A stretch of 64,000 nucleotides of DNA from Bradyrhizobium sp. 200 (GCF_023100945.1 NZ_CP064689.1:2152001-2216000), one strand, 5' to 3'. Shown: positions 37,101 to 46,749, counted from the stretch's first letter. Translations and numbers: made by a program. Notes: a model not told the origin generated them from the letters alone.

Positions 37101-38300
37101 GTGGAGGACATCGGTAAATCGACAGCGCGCGACACCGAGGACAGCAAGACGTCGAGGAGATTGCTTTATTTTTGCCCTGCGTCACTTGGAGGAATTGCCG
37201 AGTATGCACACGCCCAAGCGACCGCGCTCGCCCAGCAAGGTATCGATGTCACAATGTTGTGCCGTGTTGATTGGCCATACGCTCCCCCGACAGCGTATCG
37301 ACAATTGCGTGAGCTTAATTCATCTTCATCGGCCGCTGCTGAATCGCGCTGGCGCTCAAGATTAAGAACGGCGAAAGGCTTACTGGTCGAACATGCGAAG
37401 CTAGCGTCAGTTATTCGCGCATATTCTTTTCGGCGGGTACTCTTGGCAACGTATCTCGAATATTTGGCGCCATTCTGGGCGCCTTCGCTGCGCAGTCTCA
37501 TGCGCCGCGGCGTAGTATTTGGCGCCATCCTGCACGATCCCGTCCGCGACTACGTCGTCGGCCCTCTGTGGTGGCACCGATGGTCAGTTGCTGAAGGATA
37601 CTCGTTTTTGCGTGAGGTGTTCATTCACGCTGAAACCGATCTTGGACTGGCACCAGACAAAATGCCTTTTCGGAAGACAGTTATCCCCCATGGACCCTAC
37701 GACCTAGGCGATCCGATCAGAAGTCGGCGCGCCGTGCGAGATGGACTAAGTCTACCGAACGATGCAGTGGTGCTGCTGAGCTTTGGGCACATCAGAGATG
37801 GGAAGAATTTGGACATCCTTCTTCGTGCCATGGTAGGCCTGCCGGACATCTTCCTCGTGATCGCCGGAGCGGAAGCAACGGCTGGGCAGAAGACATCTGC
37901 CTTCTACAGATCATTAGCCGAGGAATTGGGTGTCGGTAGCCGGTGTCGTTGGCTCGTTCGCTACATTGAAACAGAAATGGTGGCGGATCTGTTTGATTGC
38001 GTCGATTTTGTCGCCCTTACCTACAGTTCGCAGTTCCGCTCGGCCAGCGGCGTCCTAAACCTCGCCGTACGCTACCGGAGGCCCATGATAGTATCCTCTG
38101 GGGACAGCCCGCTCTCGCAAGCAATCGATCAATATGACCTTGGCATACGTGTGCAGCCCGATGATGCAAAAGAGGTGGCTCGAGGTTTGTCGTCTGTATT
38201 ACGAAGCAACCTGGAATGCGACTGGGACGGCTACATGCATGACCATTCTTGGAGAACAAATGCTGACCGGGTAGCGACCAATATGGATTTGCGAGCGTAG
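37101..38300 (+). CDS. GT4-like glycosyltransferase
   Basis: 399 residues from a GTG. LLYFCPASLGGIAEYAHAQA is the GT-B N-terminal start with the Gly-rich loop. VIPHGPYDLGD and LSFGHIRDGKNLDILL mark the hinge and C-terminal domain. The last domain has LTYSSQFRSASGVLNLAV in place of the common EGFGLxxxEA, a variant in which the Glu is missing. The transferase role is therefore likely but not certain. It sits in the operon between the GT2 genes and three more GT4 genes. Confidence 0.82.
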   Translation: MEDIGKSTARDTEDSKTSRRLLYFCPASLGGIAEYAHAQATALAQQGIDVTMLCRVDWPYAPPTAYRQLRELNSSSSAAAESRWRSRLRTAKGLLVEHAKLASVIRAYSFRRVLLATYLEYLAPFWAPSLRSLMRRGVVFGAILHDPVRDYVVGPLWWHRWSVAEGYSFLREVFIHAETDLGLAPDKMPFRKTVIPHGPYDLGDPIRSRRAVRDGLSLPNDAVVLLSFGHIRDGKNLDILLRAMVGLPDIFLVIAGAEATAGQKTSAFYRSLAEELGVGSRCRWLVRYIETEMVADLFDCVDFVALTYSSQFRSASGVLNLAVRYRRPMIVSSGDSPLSQAIDQYDLGIRVQPDDAKEVARGLSSVLRSNLECDWDGYMHDHSWRTNADRVATNMDLRA

Positions 38301-38341
38301 TTCCATATTGTTGTGCATTTGATGGCCGCAAAGTCGCGGTG

Positions 38342-39616
38342 ATGAGTTTGATGGAGCCCCTCCGGTATGAACGAACGAAGGCTGCGCCAGCACCGACACA
38401 ACCTTTGAGCTTAAAGCGGTCAACGTGGATCTGTTGCCAAATCGGAGCGCGCGAACATTATGCAGTGCCGCGAGCGCTTTGTTGCCATCAAGCGCTTGGC
38501 CTCCTGATCACGGATGCGTGGGTACGCCCGGGTAATCCGCTGGGCCTGCTGAGCGCGGGTCTGAAGGCGCGCTTCCATGCAGAGCTTGCGGAGGCGGAAG
38601 TGTACGGGCCGGCTGTCCGCAGCATGGCGTTCGAACTGCGAGCGCGGCGCTCGGTGCAGGCCGGTTGGCCGCTGGTCATGGCGCGGAATCGCTGGTTTCA
38701 GCAGGTTGCGTTGGCGAGACTGTCGCAAGTCGTGGCCGGCGAGCGGGCGCCGGTCCTGATGGGCTATAGCTATGCGGCGGCAGAGCTGTTCGCATTTGCC
38801 CGCCGCAAGGGATGGCGGACTGTGCTCGGGCAGATCGATCCAGGCCCTGTCGAAGAGGAGATCGTCGCCGGGTTGCAGGCCGCTGCTCCGAGGACGGGCG
38901 GTGACTGGACACGGGCACCGGCGGCCTATTGGTCGGAGTGGAGGCGCGAATGCGCGCTGGCCGATCGGATCGTCGTGAACTCGTCCTGGTCACGCGATGC
39001 GCTCCTGCAGGAGGGCGTCCCCGCCGACAAGATCCGGATCGTGCCGCTGGCCTATGAGCGACCGCCGGAAAGCTTGGCGTTTCGCCGTCGATATCCTTCT
39101 GCGTTCAGCAGGACGCGTCCGCTGCGCGTGCTTTTTCTCGGCCAGGTCAATCTGCGCAAGGGCGTCGAACCGCTTCTCGCTGCGATACGGCTGCTGAGCG
39201 ACGAGCCGATCGAGTTCACGTTCGTGGGTCCCGTTCAGATTGCGATTCCAGCGGACCTCCGGAACAACCGCCAGGTCCTTTGGCGCGGTCCGGCCCCGCG
39301 GCCGGCAACGGGCCAGTTCTACAACGACGCGGACGTGTTTCTGTTTCCGACCTTCTCGGATGGGTTCGGTCTCACGCAACTGGAGGCGCAGGCCTGGAGG
39401 CTTCCGATCATCACCACCCGGTTTTGTGGCGAGGTCGTCGAGCATGGGCGAAATGGCTGGATCCTACCCGAGATCACACCGCAATCCATTGCGGAAATGC
39501 TCCGCGAATGCCTGCGCGATCCCGTCCGGCTGCAGGCGGCATCGGACCTCAGCGGCGTGGACGAGAAGTTTGGACTTGTTGAGGTGGGACGCGAATGGAT
39601 GAAGGTGTTCGATTGA
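38342..39616 (+). CDS. GT4 glycosyltransferase
   Basis: About 424 residues from the ATG at 38342 (GTG 38339 is adjacent). The C-terminal GT-B domain is textbook: VLFLGQVNLRKGVEPLL, FVGPVQIAIP, and FSDGFGLTQLEAQAWRLP with the conserved Glu pair. The N-terminal half has ADRIVVNSSWSRDALLQEG. The gene is much richer in GC than its left neighbours. Its end overlaps the next gene by 22 bp, showing translational coupling. Confidence 0.9.
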   Translation: MSLMEPLRYERTKAAPAPTQPLSLKRSTWICCQIGAREHYAVPRALCCHQALGLLITDAWVRPGNPLGLLSAGLKARFHAELAEAEVYGPAVRSMAFELRARRSVQAGWPLVMARNRWFQQVALARLSQVVAGERAPVLMGYSYAAAELFAFARRKGWRTVLGQIDPGPVEEEIVAGLQAAAPRTGGDWTRAPAAYWSEWRRECALADRIVVNSSWSRDALLQEGVPADKIRIVPLAYERPPESLAFRRRYPSAFSRTRPLRVLFLGQVNLRKGVEPLLAAIRLLSDEPIEFTFVGPVQIAIPADLRNNRQVLWRGPAPRPATGQFYNDADVFLFPTFSDGFGLTQLEAQAWRLPIITTRFCGEVVEHGRNGWILPEITPQSIAEMLRECLRDPVRLQAASDLSGVDEKFGLVEVGREWMKVFD

Positions 39617-40791
39617 ACGTGCTGCGGACGATCACCATGAGCTGCCACGCGCAAGGGGATGCAGACCTGCTCGCTCGGCCGAGATCGTCTGACTGGCCAG
39701 TTCGCATGCAGCGCAAGCACAAGGTGGCGTTTGTCACCATCGTTCCGTCGCCGTACCAGCGCGATCTCTTTGGCGCCCTCGCGGCCAGGGAGGAGGTGGA
39801 CGTGGGCGTCTACTATCTGGAGTCGGCGGCGCCAGACTCGCCTTGGCCGGACAAGGACCTTAGGCCGTTTGAAAGGATCCTGCCCGGCTTCTCGTTCAAC
39901 GTTGGCAATGTGCGCGCGCACATGAACTGGCCCATTCCGGATCTTTCAGACGCTGATTTTGTGGTTTTGAGTTCGTTCACCTCCGTGACCGGGCAACTGC
40001 TCATGCGGCGATTACGGCGCCAACGCTGGCTGTTCTGGGGGGAACGCATGCGTCCGCAGACAGGCGCGAAGCGGCTGGTTCAGCAGCAACTCGCTTCACC
40101 GATCGCAGGGGCGGCGGGAGTCGTTGCGATCGGCAGCGCCGCCGAGCGCGACTATCGCAGCCGTTTCCCCCATCTCCACCATTTCTGCATTCCCTATCAC
40201 TGCGATCTGGTGCCATTCCTCGCAACGCAGCGCGACGGGGACGCGCGGCCTCTGACGTTCCTGTTTTGTGGACAGATGATCGAACGCAAGGGTGTCGATG
40301 TACTCTTGCTGGCTTTCGATCGGCTGATCGCGAGCGGCGTGGACGCACGGCTGCTACTCGTCGGGCGGGAGGCCGAACTGCCGAAATTCATGAACCTCGT
40401 CAGCCCGGTAACGAGATTGAAAGTGGATTACGAGGGATTCCAGGCGCCGGATTCGCTGCCGTCGTATTTCGCGCGCAGCGATGTCTTCGTCCTGCCGAGC
40501 CGGCATGATGGATGGGGCGTGGTTGTCAACCAGGCACTGGCGACAGGCATCCCGATCATCACGTCCGATGCGGTCGGTGCCGGTCTCGACTACGTACGGA
40601 ACGGCATCAACGGCGTGACGGTCAAGGCGGGTGATGTGGATGAACTCTATGGCGCGTTGCAGACCTTTGCGCACAATCCCGAACTGGTGCACGAATGGGG
40701 CTTGAAATCTCGTGAAATGTCGCACGCGCTGACGCCGGAAGCGGGAGCCCAGAAGTGGGTCAAGGTGTTCGAAACGATGGTAGCCCGGTGA
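39595..40791 (+). CDS. GT4 glycosyltransferase
   Basis: 398 residues from the ATG at 39595, overlapping the previous gene; ATG 39706 would start right before the fold (KHKVAFVTIVPSPYQRDL) and is a real alternative. FCGQMIERKGVDVLLLAF and PSRHDGWGVVVNQALATGIP are GT4 features, the latter with the nucleotide-sugar site. It belongs to the same operon as the other GTs. Substrate unknown. Confidence 0.88.
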   Translation: MDEGVRLNVLRTITMSCHAQGDADLLARPRSSDWPVRMQRKHKVAFVTIVPSPYQRDLFGALAAREEVDVGVYYLESAAPDSPWPDKDLRPFERILPGFSFNVGNVRAHMNWPIPDLSDADFVVLSSFTSVTGQLLMRRLRRQRWLFWGERMRPQTGAKRLVQQQLASPIAGAAGVVAIGSAAERDYRSRFPHLHHFCIPYHCDLVPFLATQRDGDARPLTFLFCGQMIERKGVDVLLLAFDRLIASGVDARLLLVGREAELPKFMNLVSPVTRLKVDYEGFQAPDSLPSYFARSDVFVLPSRHDGWGVVVNQALATGIPIITSDAVGAGLDYVRNGINGVTVKAGDVDELYGALQTFAHNPELVHEWGLKSREMSHALTPEAGAQKWVKVFETMVAR

Positions 40792-40858
40792 TGGTGATGG
40801 CGTACACAGCACGGTGGTGTCGTCCTGCCGATCATGAAGCTCGCACGGGAAATCGCGA

Positions 40859-42013
40859 ATGAAGATCCTGCTAGTGAGCAGCGGTTCCGGATCTCGGGGA
40901 GGTGGAGAAATCTTTCTCAATTACCTTGGCAGCGCTCTGGCGGCACGCGGGCACTCGGTGGTGACGTGGATGCCAGCGCATGCGCGGATGAACGAGCTCG
41001 CTTCCCAGTGCGCCAGATTCTCCGAGGTGGTCCGGGCGGAATTCTGCAACACGTACGATCATCGATCGAGGTCGCTTGCTACCGTTTTCAACTCGCGCGC
41101 GTCAAACCATGTTGCGCGCCAATGGGCCGAGTTGAAGCCGGATGTCATTCACGTCAACAAGCAGAACCTGGAGGATGGCCTTGATCTGCTGCGCGCCGCG
41201 CGGGTCAGTGGACGCCCCTCGGTCTGTACCATCCATCTCACCCAGACTGCCCGGTATCTGCGCGCGCGGGGCGCGCTGCTGAGGGATCTCGTCGCTTGGT
41301 GGGAACTGCGGAAGTTCGGGGGCGACTATGTCGCCGTGCAGGATACCCGTCGTGACGAGTTGTCATCGTTCCTGGGATCAGACGCGCGGACCAGGACGAT
41401 TTTCAACGGCGTCCCGCCGGTCGATTCAAGCCAGATACGTGCGCTTCGAAGCACGATGCGCGCCGAGCTCAATATTCCAGACGGCGGACTCCTCGTCGTG
41501 GGGGTGGGTCGGCTGGTCCCGCAAAAGAGACCATTTGTATTTCTGGAGATGGCAAAAAGGCTGCACAAGGGGCATCCGCGGGCCAGGTTTGTCTGGGTCG
41601 GAGACGGCGAATTGTCGGGCGAATGGCAGGCCGCGGTCGCCCGCAACGGCTTGTCCGACGTCGTCTCGTGCGCCGGCTGGAAGTCGGATGTGCGACCTTA
41701 CCTGGCGGCGGCGGACCTGTTGCTCCACACTGCCGAATTCGAAGGCCTGCCGTTTGCCATGATCGAAGCCATGAGCATGGGCGTTCCCTGCGCCATATCT
41801 CGATCCGTCGCCTCGGAGCTGCCGTTCCTGGACGCACGCAATGCCATCGTCTATGACGATCCTGGCCAGTTGGAGCACCTGGTTGCTCGCCCGCAGGCCT
41901 TGAGTGAGGTTGGGGAAGCCGCGCGCGTCTTGATGAACGAGCGATTCTCCGATCACGCGATGGCGGCGTCCTACGAAGAGCTCTACGCCGGGCAGATGGC
42001 GAGGGGCGGATGA
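40859..42013 (+). CDS. GT4 glycosyltransferase
   Basis: 384 residues. MKILLVSSGSGSRGGGEIFL is a clean GT-B start. DVIHVNKQNLEDGLDLL, VGVGRLVPQKRPFVFLEMA and AEFEGLPFAMIEAMSMGVP (E and E of the GT4 site) follow. The stop overlaps the start of the polymerase gene in ATGA form, so the two are translationally coupled; this last transferase may complete the unit polymerised by the neighbour. Confidence 0.92.
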   Translation: MKILLVSSGSGSRGGGEIFLNYLGSALAARGHSVVTWMPAHARMNELASQCARFSEVVRAEFCNTYDHRSRSLATVFNSRASNHVARQWAELKPDVIHVNKQNLEDGLDLLRAARVSGRPSVCTIHLTQTARYLRARGALLRDLVAWWELRKFGGDYVAVQDTRRDELSSFLGSDARTRTIFNGVPPVDSSQIRALRSTMRAELNIPDGGLLVVGVGRLVPQKRPFVFLEMAKRLHKGHPRARFVWVGDGELSGEWQAAVARNGLSDVVSCAGWKSDVRPYLAAADLLLHTAEFEGLPFAMIEAMSMGVPCAISRSVASELPFLDARNAIVYDDPGQLEHLVARPQALSEVGEAARVLMNERFSDHAMAASYEELYAGQMARGG

Positions 42014-43404
42014 CCGAGCTATCAAGAAGCCTCAGCGCGGGGGCTGTCCCGAAAAGTCCGGCTGTTCCCACCCTGATCATGGTTGTCGGGTTGGCACTGA
42101 CCTGGCTCGCCCTTCCTTCGACCGATTCGGAATCGATCTTCGATACCGCCGCGATCGGTGTGGGAGTGGCACTATTGGCCGCTACCGCGGTCGAAGCCGC
42201 CGCGGGCGTTCGCGCGTTGATCCGCACCGACAATCTGATGCTCTGGGTGTTCTACGGACTGACGCTGCTGGAATTCCTTTTCCCGCAGCCCGATGTCAAC
42301 AGCAGCGTCAGCATTGATGCTGCGACGCGCGGCACGGGGATCGTTCTGCTTGCCTTCTTCGGATTGGTCCTGGGACGCCATCTGGTCTCGACGCGATCGA
42401 GTCCTGTCGCGCCGGTCGATTTCAAGCCAGGCCATCTATTCGGATTGTTCCTCTTTGCATTCATCGTTGGATACCTGCACATCTTCATCGCAATTAATTT
42501 CGATCCGATCGAGATGATCACACAGATGGGTCGGCCGAGGTTCACCCAACCGTGGGGAAGGGGAAAGCTGGGAGACATATCCGCGCTGCTGTACGAGTTG
42601 AGCCTGCTAATCTACCTGCTGCCTCCCATCGCGGGTTTCATGTTTGCTCGTTCAAAGCAGTTCTCTGTCTTGCAGAAATTGATCGTGATACTGGTCCTGT
42701 CGCTGACGTTCTTTTACGCATTTGCCCAGGGAACTCGGAACGTGGTCGGGACCTACGTCATTGCGATGTTTGGTGCGTATGTCCTGAGCAAGCCCGACCT
42801 GAAGCTGAAACGACTGCTGATGGTCGGTGTTCCGCTGGCTGCCCTGCTGCTGTTTGTCAGCACGCTGATGCTCGAGCTCAGATCCGCCGGTGGTATCGGT
42901 TCGCTTGCGAATGATCAGCGTCAGTACGACACGTTGTACATCGACCACAACATGGTCAACATCTCCAATCTGACCAACGTGTTTCCCGACGTGGTGGATT
43001 ACCTGGGACTCGAAATTCCCATTCAATCAATCATCAAGCCTATTCCTCGTGCGCTCTGGCCAGGCAAGCCGGAAGGCCTGAGTACGAGTATCGAGGCGGC
43101 GCTAGGTACGTTTGATGGCGTTACCACGCTGGCCTGCACCTTCGCGGGTGAAGCGTACATGGCATTCGGGTTTGCCGGTGTCCTGATTGCCGGGCTGATT
43201 TTTGGCGCCGCCGCCGGGCGGTGGAATCAGGTCGGTCAGGACCGGAATTCCTCCTTTTCCCAGATATTATACGCATCCGGTTTCCTGTGCGCGGCCATGT
43301 CGATGCGCAGTCTGCTGACGATGGTCCCATTCATGCTGCCAACGCTGGCGATGTGGGTTATCGGCAAATTCTGGCTGCCGAAAGCGAGCGTTCACGCTCG
43401 ATAG
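42010..43404 (+). CDS. O-antigen/EPS polymerase-like membrane protein (Wzy type)
   Basis: 464 residues with about eleven hydrophobic helices and a large loop after residue 285. The loop contains PIPRALWPGKPEGLS, a signature of the Wzy-type oligosaccharide-repeat polymerases that join lipid-linked units in the periplasm. It starts by ATGA overlap with the GT4 at 40859 and closes the operon. No Wzx (PST/MATE) flippase is visible in the window, so repeat units may be flipped by the ABC exporter or by a protein encoded elsewhere. Confidence 0.85.
   Translation: MTELSRSLSAGAVPKSPAVPTLIMVVGLALTWLALPSTDSESIFDTAAIGVGVALLAATAVEAAAGVRALIRTDNLMLWVFYGLTLLEFLFPQPDVNSSVSIDAATRGTGIVLLAFFGLVLGRHLVSTRSSPVAPVDFKPGHLFGLFLFAFIVGYLHIFIAINFDPIEMITQMGRPRFTQPWGRGKLGDISALLYELSLLIYLLPPIAGFMFARSKQFSVLQKLIVILVLSLTFFYAFAQGTRNVVGTYVIAMFGAYVLSKPDLKLKRLLMVGVPLAALLLFVSTLMLELRSAGGIGSLANDQRQYDTLYIDHNMVNISNLTNVFPDVVDYLGLEIPIQSIIKPIPRALWPGKPEGLSTSIEAALGTFDGVTTLACTFAGEAYMAFGFAGVLIAGLIFGAAAGRWNQVGQDRNSSFSQILYASGFLCAAMSMRSLLTMVPFMLPTLAMWVIGKFWLPKASVHAR
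43385..43400 (+). terminator. Short hairpin at the end of the polymerase gene
   Basis: CGAGCG (43385-43390), loop TTCA, CGCTCG (43395-43400). It lies inside the last codons and has no T run. It may be a weak terminator or mRNA end structure for the long operon. Confidence 0.3.
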
Positions 43405-43423
43405 TCGCATTACCACTTAGCTG

Positions 43424-43771
43424 ATGCCGTATAACATCCTTCACGTCATTCCCTACATGCATGCGAGCGCCGGTGGACCGCCGGTTGTGGTCGAGAATTT
43501 CATCTCCGAAGCCAGCCGGCCGAGTCATCGCTCAAAGATCGTCTCGACGCTCGACTATTGCAACGGCGATGAAAACAGTTTGCAAAAGCACATCGAACAG
43601 CTTGCTCCCACGACGTTCCTGACCGGTGTGGAAACAACTCCCGTTATCGGCCGGACGATGCTGCAAGTTCGCGCATGTCGGTGCAGGGAAGCATTTTGCG
43701 CGCGAACGATTGACGTGGGAGGCCTCCGCAAAGTCTGCTCGCCTGCTACAGTCAGGTTCTTTCAGGTGTAA
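43424..43771 (+). pseudogene. GT4 glycosyltransferase, internally deleted copy
   Basis: The first 75-80 codons (MPYNILHVIPYMHASAGGPP, later IEQLAPTTFLTGVET) match the intact GT4 at 50443 closely. Then the DNA jumps to the equivalent of the last 30 codons of that gene (a frame reading RERLTWEASA, equal to DRLTWQASA there), so about 0.8 kb of the middle is missing. The junction also changes frame, giving a 115-codon hybrid product. Both Rossmann domains are lost, so it cannot be active. It is followed by a decayed acetyltransferase exactly as in the intact pair. Confidence 0.85.
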
Positions 43772-43791
43772 ATGCGGGAAGCGATTCGCGC

Positions 43792-44325
43792 GTGGGCGCT
43801 AAACAATTCCAGGATCTATCGCGTTTCGGAGGGACCGCGCGGGGCGGTCCTCGTGCTGCCGACGCCGCAGGACATGTTCGCCTGGCGTCGCCAAGCGCTG
43901 ATTTTGTTCGGCGCGAAGGTCGGAAAGCGCGTTCTCATCCGCTCAGGCGTGCGCGTGACCTATCCGTGGAATCTGACGATGGGCGACTACGTCTGGGTCG
44001 GCGACAACGTGACGCTTTATTCTGTTGCGGAAATATCGATGGGGATCGCATTCCGTCATTTCGCAGGAGGCCTATCTCTGCGCGGGAACGCATGATTTCC
44101 GCGATGTGACGTTCCCGTTCGTTGGCGCTCCAATCAGGATCGCTAGTGAGTGCTGGGTTGCTGCGCGCGTCTCCATTGGAACTGGCGTTGACGTCGGACA
44201 TTCGGCCGCGATCGGCGCGGGGATCGATCGTGACCGGCCAACGTCGATGCCGAAGCGATTGTGTGGGAAGTCCTGCGAAGTTTGTGGGTAAGCGAGCGCC
44301 GGAGATCTCGACTGGTCTACCATAG
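43792..44325 (+). pseudogene. WcaF-like acetyltransferase, decayed copy
   Basis: This matches the intact gene at 51636 in three reading frames. GAKQFQDLSRFGGTARGG (frame starting 43792) is followed by a deletion of about 43 bp, shifting to VLVLPTPQDMFAWRRQALI and TYPWNLTMGDYVWVGDN. Near 44042 an extra base shifts again to SHSVISQEAYLCAGTHDFRD and ECWVAARVSIGTGVDVGHSA. A further shift leads to the tail GKRAPEISTGLP at 44325. The hexapeptide-repeat acetyltransferase is therefore dead here. Confidence 0.85.
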
Positions 44326-44364
44326 TGTTTGCATAGTCACCTTGCCGAAGTACGGAGCCTTCGC

Positions 44365-46668
44365 ATGTCGAAATCGATGGGTGCCGCGCTTATCGCCTCG
44401 GCCATGGCCTGTTCAATCGCCGCGTCCGGAGGGCCGATTGATCTGCAGGCCAATCCGCCCGCCCTCCGCGAGGCAGGGAAGAACATTGGAAGCGGCGATC
44501 CCGCCGTTCGCACCGCTCAGGCTGCTCGGGAACGGCGTACCACGAACGTCCCTCAGATCTTCTACAACATCGTCACTGACGGCGGCGCTGCCTGCAACGG
44601 TGATGTGGCTACGGTCAGCCGGTCCGTGAGCATTGGCAGAGGGGCGCGCGTACTATCCGTCTCCGCGGACACATTCAGCAGCGGCGATGTCGGCAAGGCC
44701 ATTGTCATTCCCGGCGCAGGAAACAATGGAGGCCGACTGTCTGCCTACATCCAATCCTTCATCAATGCGCAAACCGTAAATCTGGATCGCGGAGCGGCGA
44801 CCGGGCTCTCCGTTGCATTGAAGGATATTGGCTACGGTACTGACGATGCACCAAAGTTCATGGCGTTCAACAAATGGGCGCGTGAAAACCAAGGAGCAAA
44901 ACAGGTCGTTCTGACCGTCCCAAGAGGCGCAAACTGCTGGTTCGGCTCCCCCGTGTGGTCAACAAGCGTCAGCTTACAGAATGCTTGGGCTGCAGGTATC
45001 AACAACCTGATAGTTGAAGGAGCGGGGGCTACCATCAATAGCGTGGGCGGCGCCGGTTTTTGGCTCGGTGGTCGTGGTGTTTGCCAAGCCGGCCTCGACT
45101 CGGCGAACGGATGCTCCGCGCGTATTGAGACAGCTCAGGCAGGTGCGAAGCAGATCACGTTGACCGCGTCCTCTTTGGCCGCGGGCTACATCCGCCGCTT
45201 TCCGGTCGGGAAGTGGCTTCTGCTCGGCGGCCTTGATACGCAGGGGCTTTGGAAAGCTCCTTACGGTTTCCCGCCGAATCAGACATTCTTCGAGTGGAGA
45301 CAAGTCACCGCCGTCGATACAATAACCGGCGTCCTTACCTTGGACCGCCCACTTAGCAACACCTACCTGTCAACTTGGCCAAACTATAATCAGGGAAACA
45401 ACTACGAGGCGGACAATGGCGGCCCGGCCACCATCTGGGCGGTAGGCGATAGCTGGAATAGCACCATCGAGTATCGCGGTCTGACAATCAATCAGGAGGG
45501 GCAGACTTATTCCCCGGCACGACATGTGACCTACCGGGGTGTTACGTTCGGCGGAGGTCACGGCGGCATTCCAACACAGAACGAGACCTGGTCGGCCATC
45601 AATTCCAACTTCGCAGACGTGAACATGGAAACCGACAAGCTGATCGGAACCATAACGATGGATGGCGTGACGATCAGGCAGATTAAGTTTCAAAGTTCGT
45701 CCACCGACCGCCTCGTTATGAAGAATTCGACCGTCACGAAGATGCTGGATGGGACAGCGAAGCGTGCCGAAATCACAGACAGCGTATTGGGCGCCTTCAA
45801 AGTCGGTGCTTATGCGTACGGCGTCGCATCTGGCCCGGTCGTTTGCACGCGCTGTGCAGTTGCGACATTCGATTTCTACGGTGGTTTCTTGCAGAAGGAC
45901 CTCCTTCCTTCCTATTCAATGAATGATGGTATTATCTCATTTCCGAATACCGCTGCGACCGGTTCTGGTCCAGCACATCGCTGGGCCGTTCCGGGCACGA
46001 CAATCTTTTGGTCGGCTCCAGGCTATTTCACGATTGGATCGGTTCAGCTACGGGCCGTCAAACAGGACGCAAACAATACGTATATTGAAACCAACGCACC
46101 GGGGGGTTTCCCATCGATAGGCAGTCCTATCTCCTATCGCACCGGCTTGATGCCACGGTTTACGTGTGACGCGTGCAGCGGTGATCCAGCCTTGGTAGCA
46201 ACAAATATTCAATCGGGAGCGACCCCTCTTGCTCCGCTCGCGACCTATTCGCGGCGAAGCTACGCACCAAATGGCCCATCTAAAAATCTGGGCAGCCTTG
46301 TTGTGATAGGCAAGCTGGTCAGCCTCACGATCAATGTTACACAGGCGTATACCGGATCTGACCCCGCCATACTGAACCCGACGGGAGAGTTTCACAATTT
46401 TACGGTCAAGCAGTCTGGTTGGAGCAGGTACGACTGGTGGCCCACCATCAACTTGAAAGTGGCCGGCGAGCGCGTCATCACGCCGACTGGTGTCACCTGC
46501 AATGGTGTACCTGGAGGGTGTTCAGGCGATCTCAATATGACAGTACCAGAAGCGATCTGGATAGCGAACGGAATGGGACCCAGTTTGCCAAGCTTGCTCA
46601 ATAGCAAAGGCAGCAAAATGCCGACGTTCACAATCACAGCGCGAACAGATCAGGCAGTTGTGCCGTAA
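44365..46668 (+). CDS. Exported parallel beta-helix protein (pectate-lyase-like fold)
   Basis: 767 residues from the ATG at 44365, with CGGAG upstream. MGAALIASAMACSIAASGG is a signal peptide. The following section (FYNIVTDGGAACNGD, DDAPKFMAFNKWARENQ) is the start of a pectate-lyase/GH28-like beta helix. Many short turns with Asn/Gly and repeated V-T-I-R patterns follow (TMDGVTIRQIKF, LVMKNSTVTKM). It could be a polysaccharide lyase, hydrolase or tailspike-like binder acting on the polymer made by this locus. Catalytic residues cannot be identified by eye. The gene sits between the decayed GT4 pair and an FkbM gene. Confidence 0.75.
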   Translation: MSKSMGAALIASAMACSIAASGGPIDLQANPPALREAGKNIGSGDPAVRTAQAARERRTTNVPQIFYNIVTDGGAACNGDVATVSRSVSIGRGARVLSVSADTFSSGDVGKAIVIPGAGNNGGRLSAYIQSFINAQTVNLDRGAATGLSVALKDIGYGTDDAPKFMAFNKWARENQGAKQVVLTVPRGANCWFGSPVWSTSVSLQNAWAAGINNLIVEGAGATINSVGGAGFWLGGRGVCQAGLDSANGCSARIETAQAGAKQITLTASSLAAGYIRRFPVGKWLLLGGLDTQGLWKAPYGFPPNQTFFEWRQVTAVDTITGVLTLDRPLSNTYLSTWPNYNQGNNYEADNGGPATIWAVGDSWNSTIEYRGLTINQEGQTYSPARHVTYRGVTFGGGHGGIPTQNETWSAINSNFADVNMETDKLIGTITMDGVTIRQIKFQSSSTDRLVMKNSTVTKMLDGTAKRAEITDSVLGAFKVGAYAYGVASGPVVCTRCAVATFDFYGGFLQKDLLPSYSMNDGIISFPNTAATGSGPAHRWAVPGTTIFWSAPGYFTIGSVQLRAVKQDANNTYIETNAPGGFPSIGSPISYRTGLMPRFTCDACSGDPALVATNIQSGATPLAPLATYSRRSYAPNGPSKNLGSLVVIGKLVSLTINVTQAYTGSDPAILNPTGEFHNFTVKQSGWSRYDWWPTINLKVAGERVITPTGVTCNGVPGGCSGDLNMTVPEAIWIANGMGPSLPSLLNSKGSKMPTFTITARTDQAVVP

Positions 46669-46749
46669 CCGAACGATTACAGCGCCTAATGAACCTTATA
46701 TTCTGATATACTACCGGAACGTGCTTCTAAAAGGGGTTGCAAGAATGCG

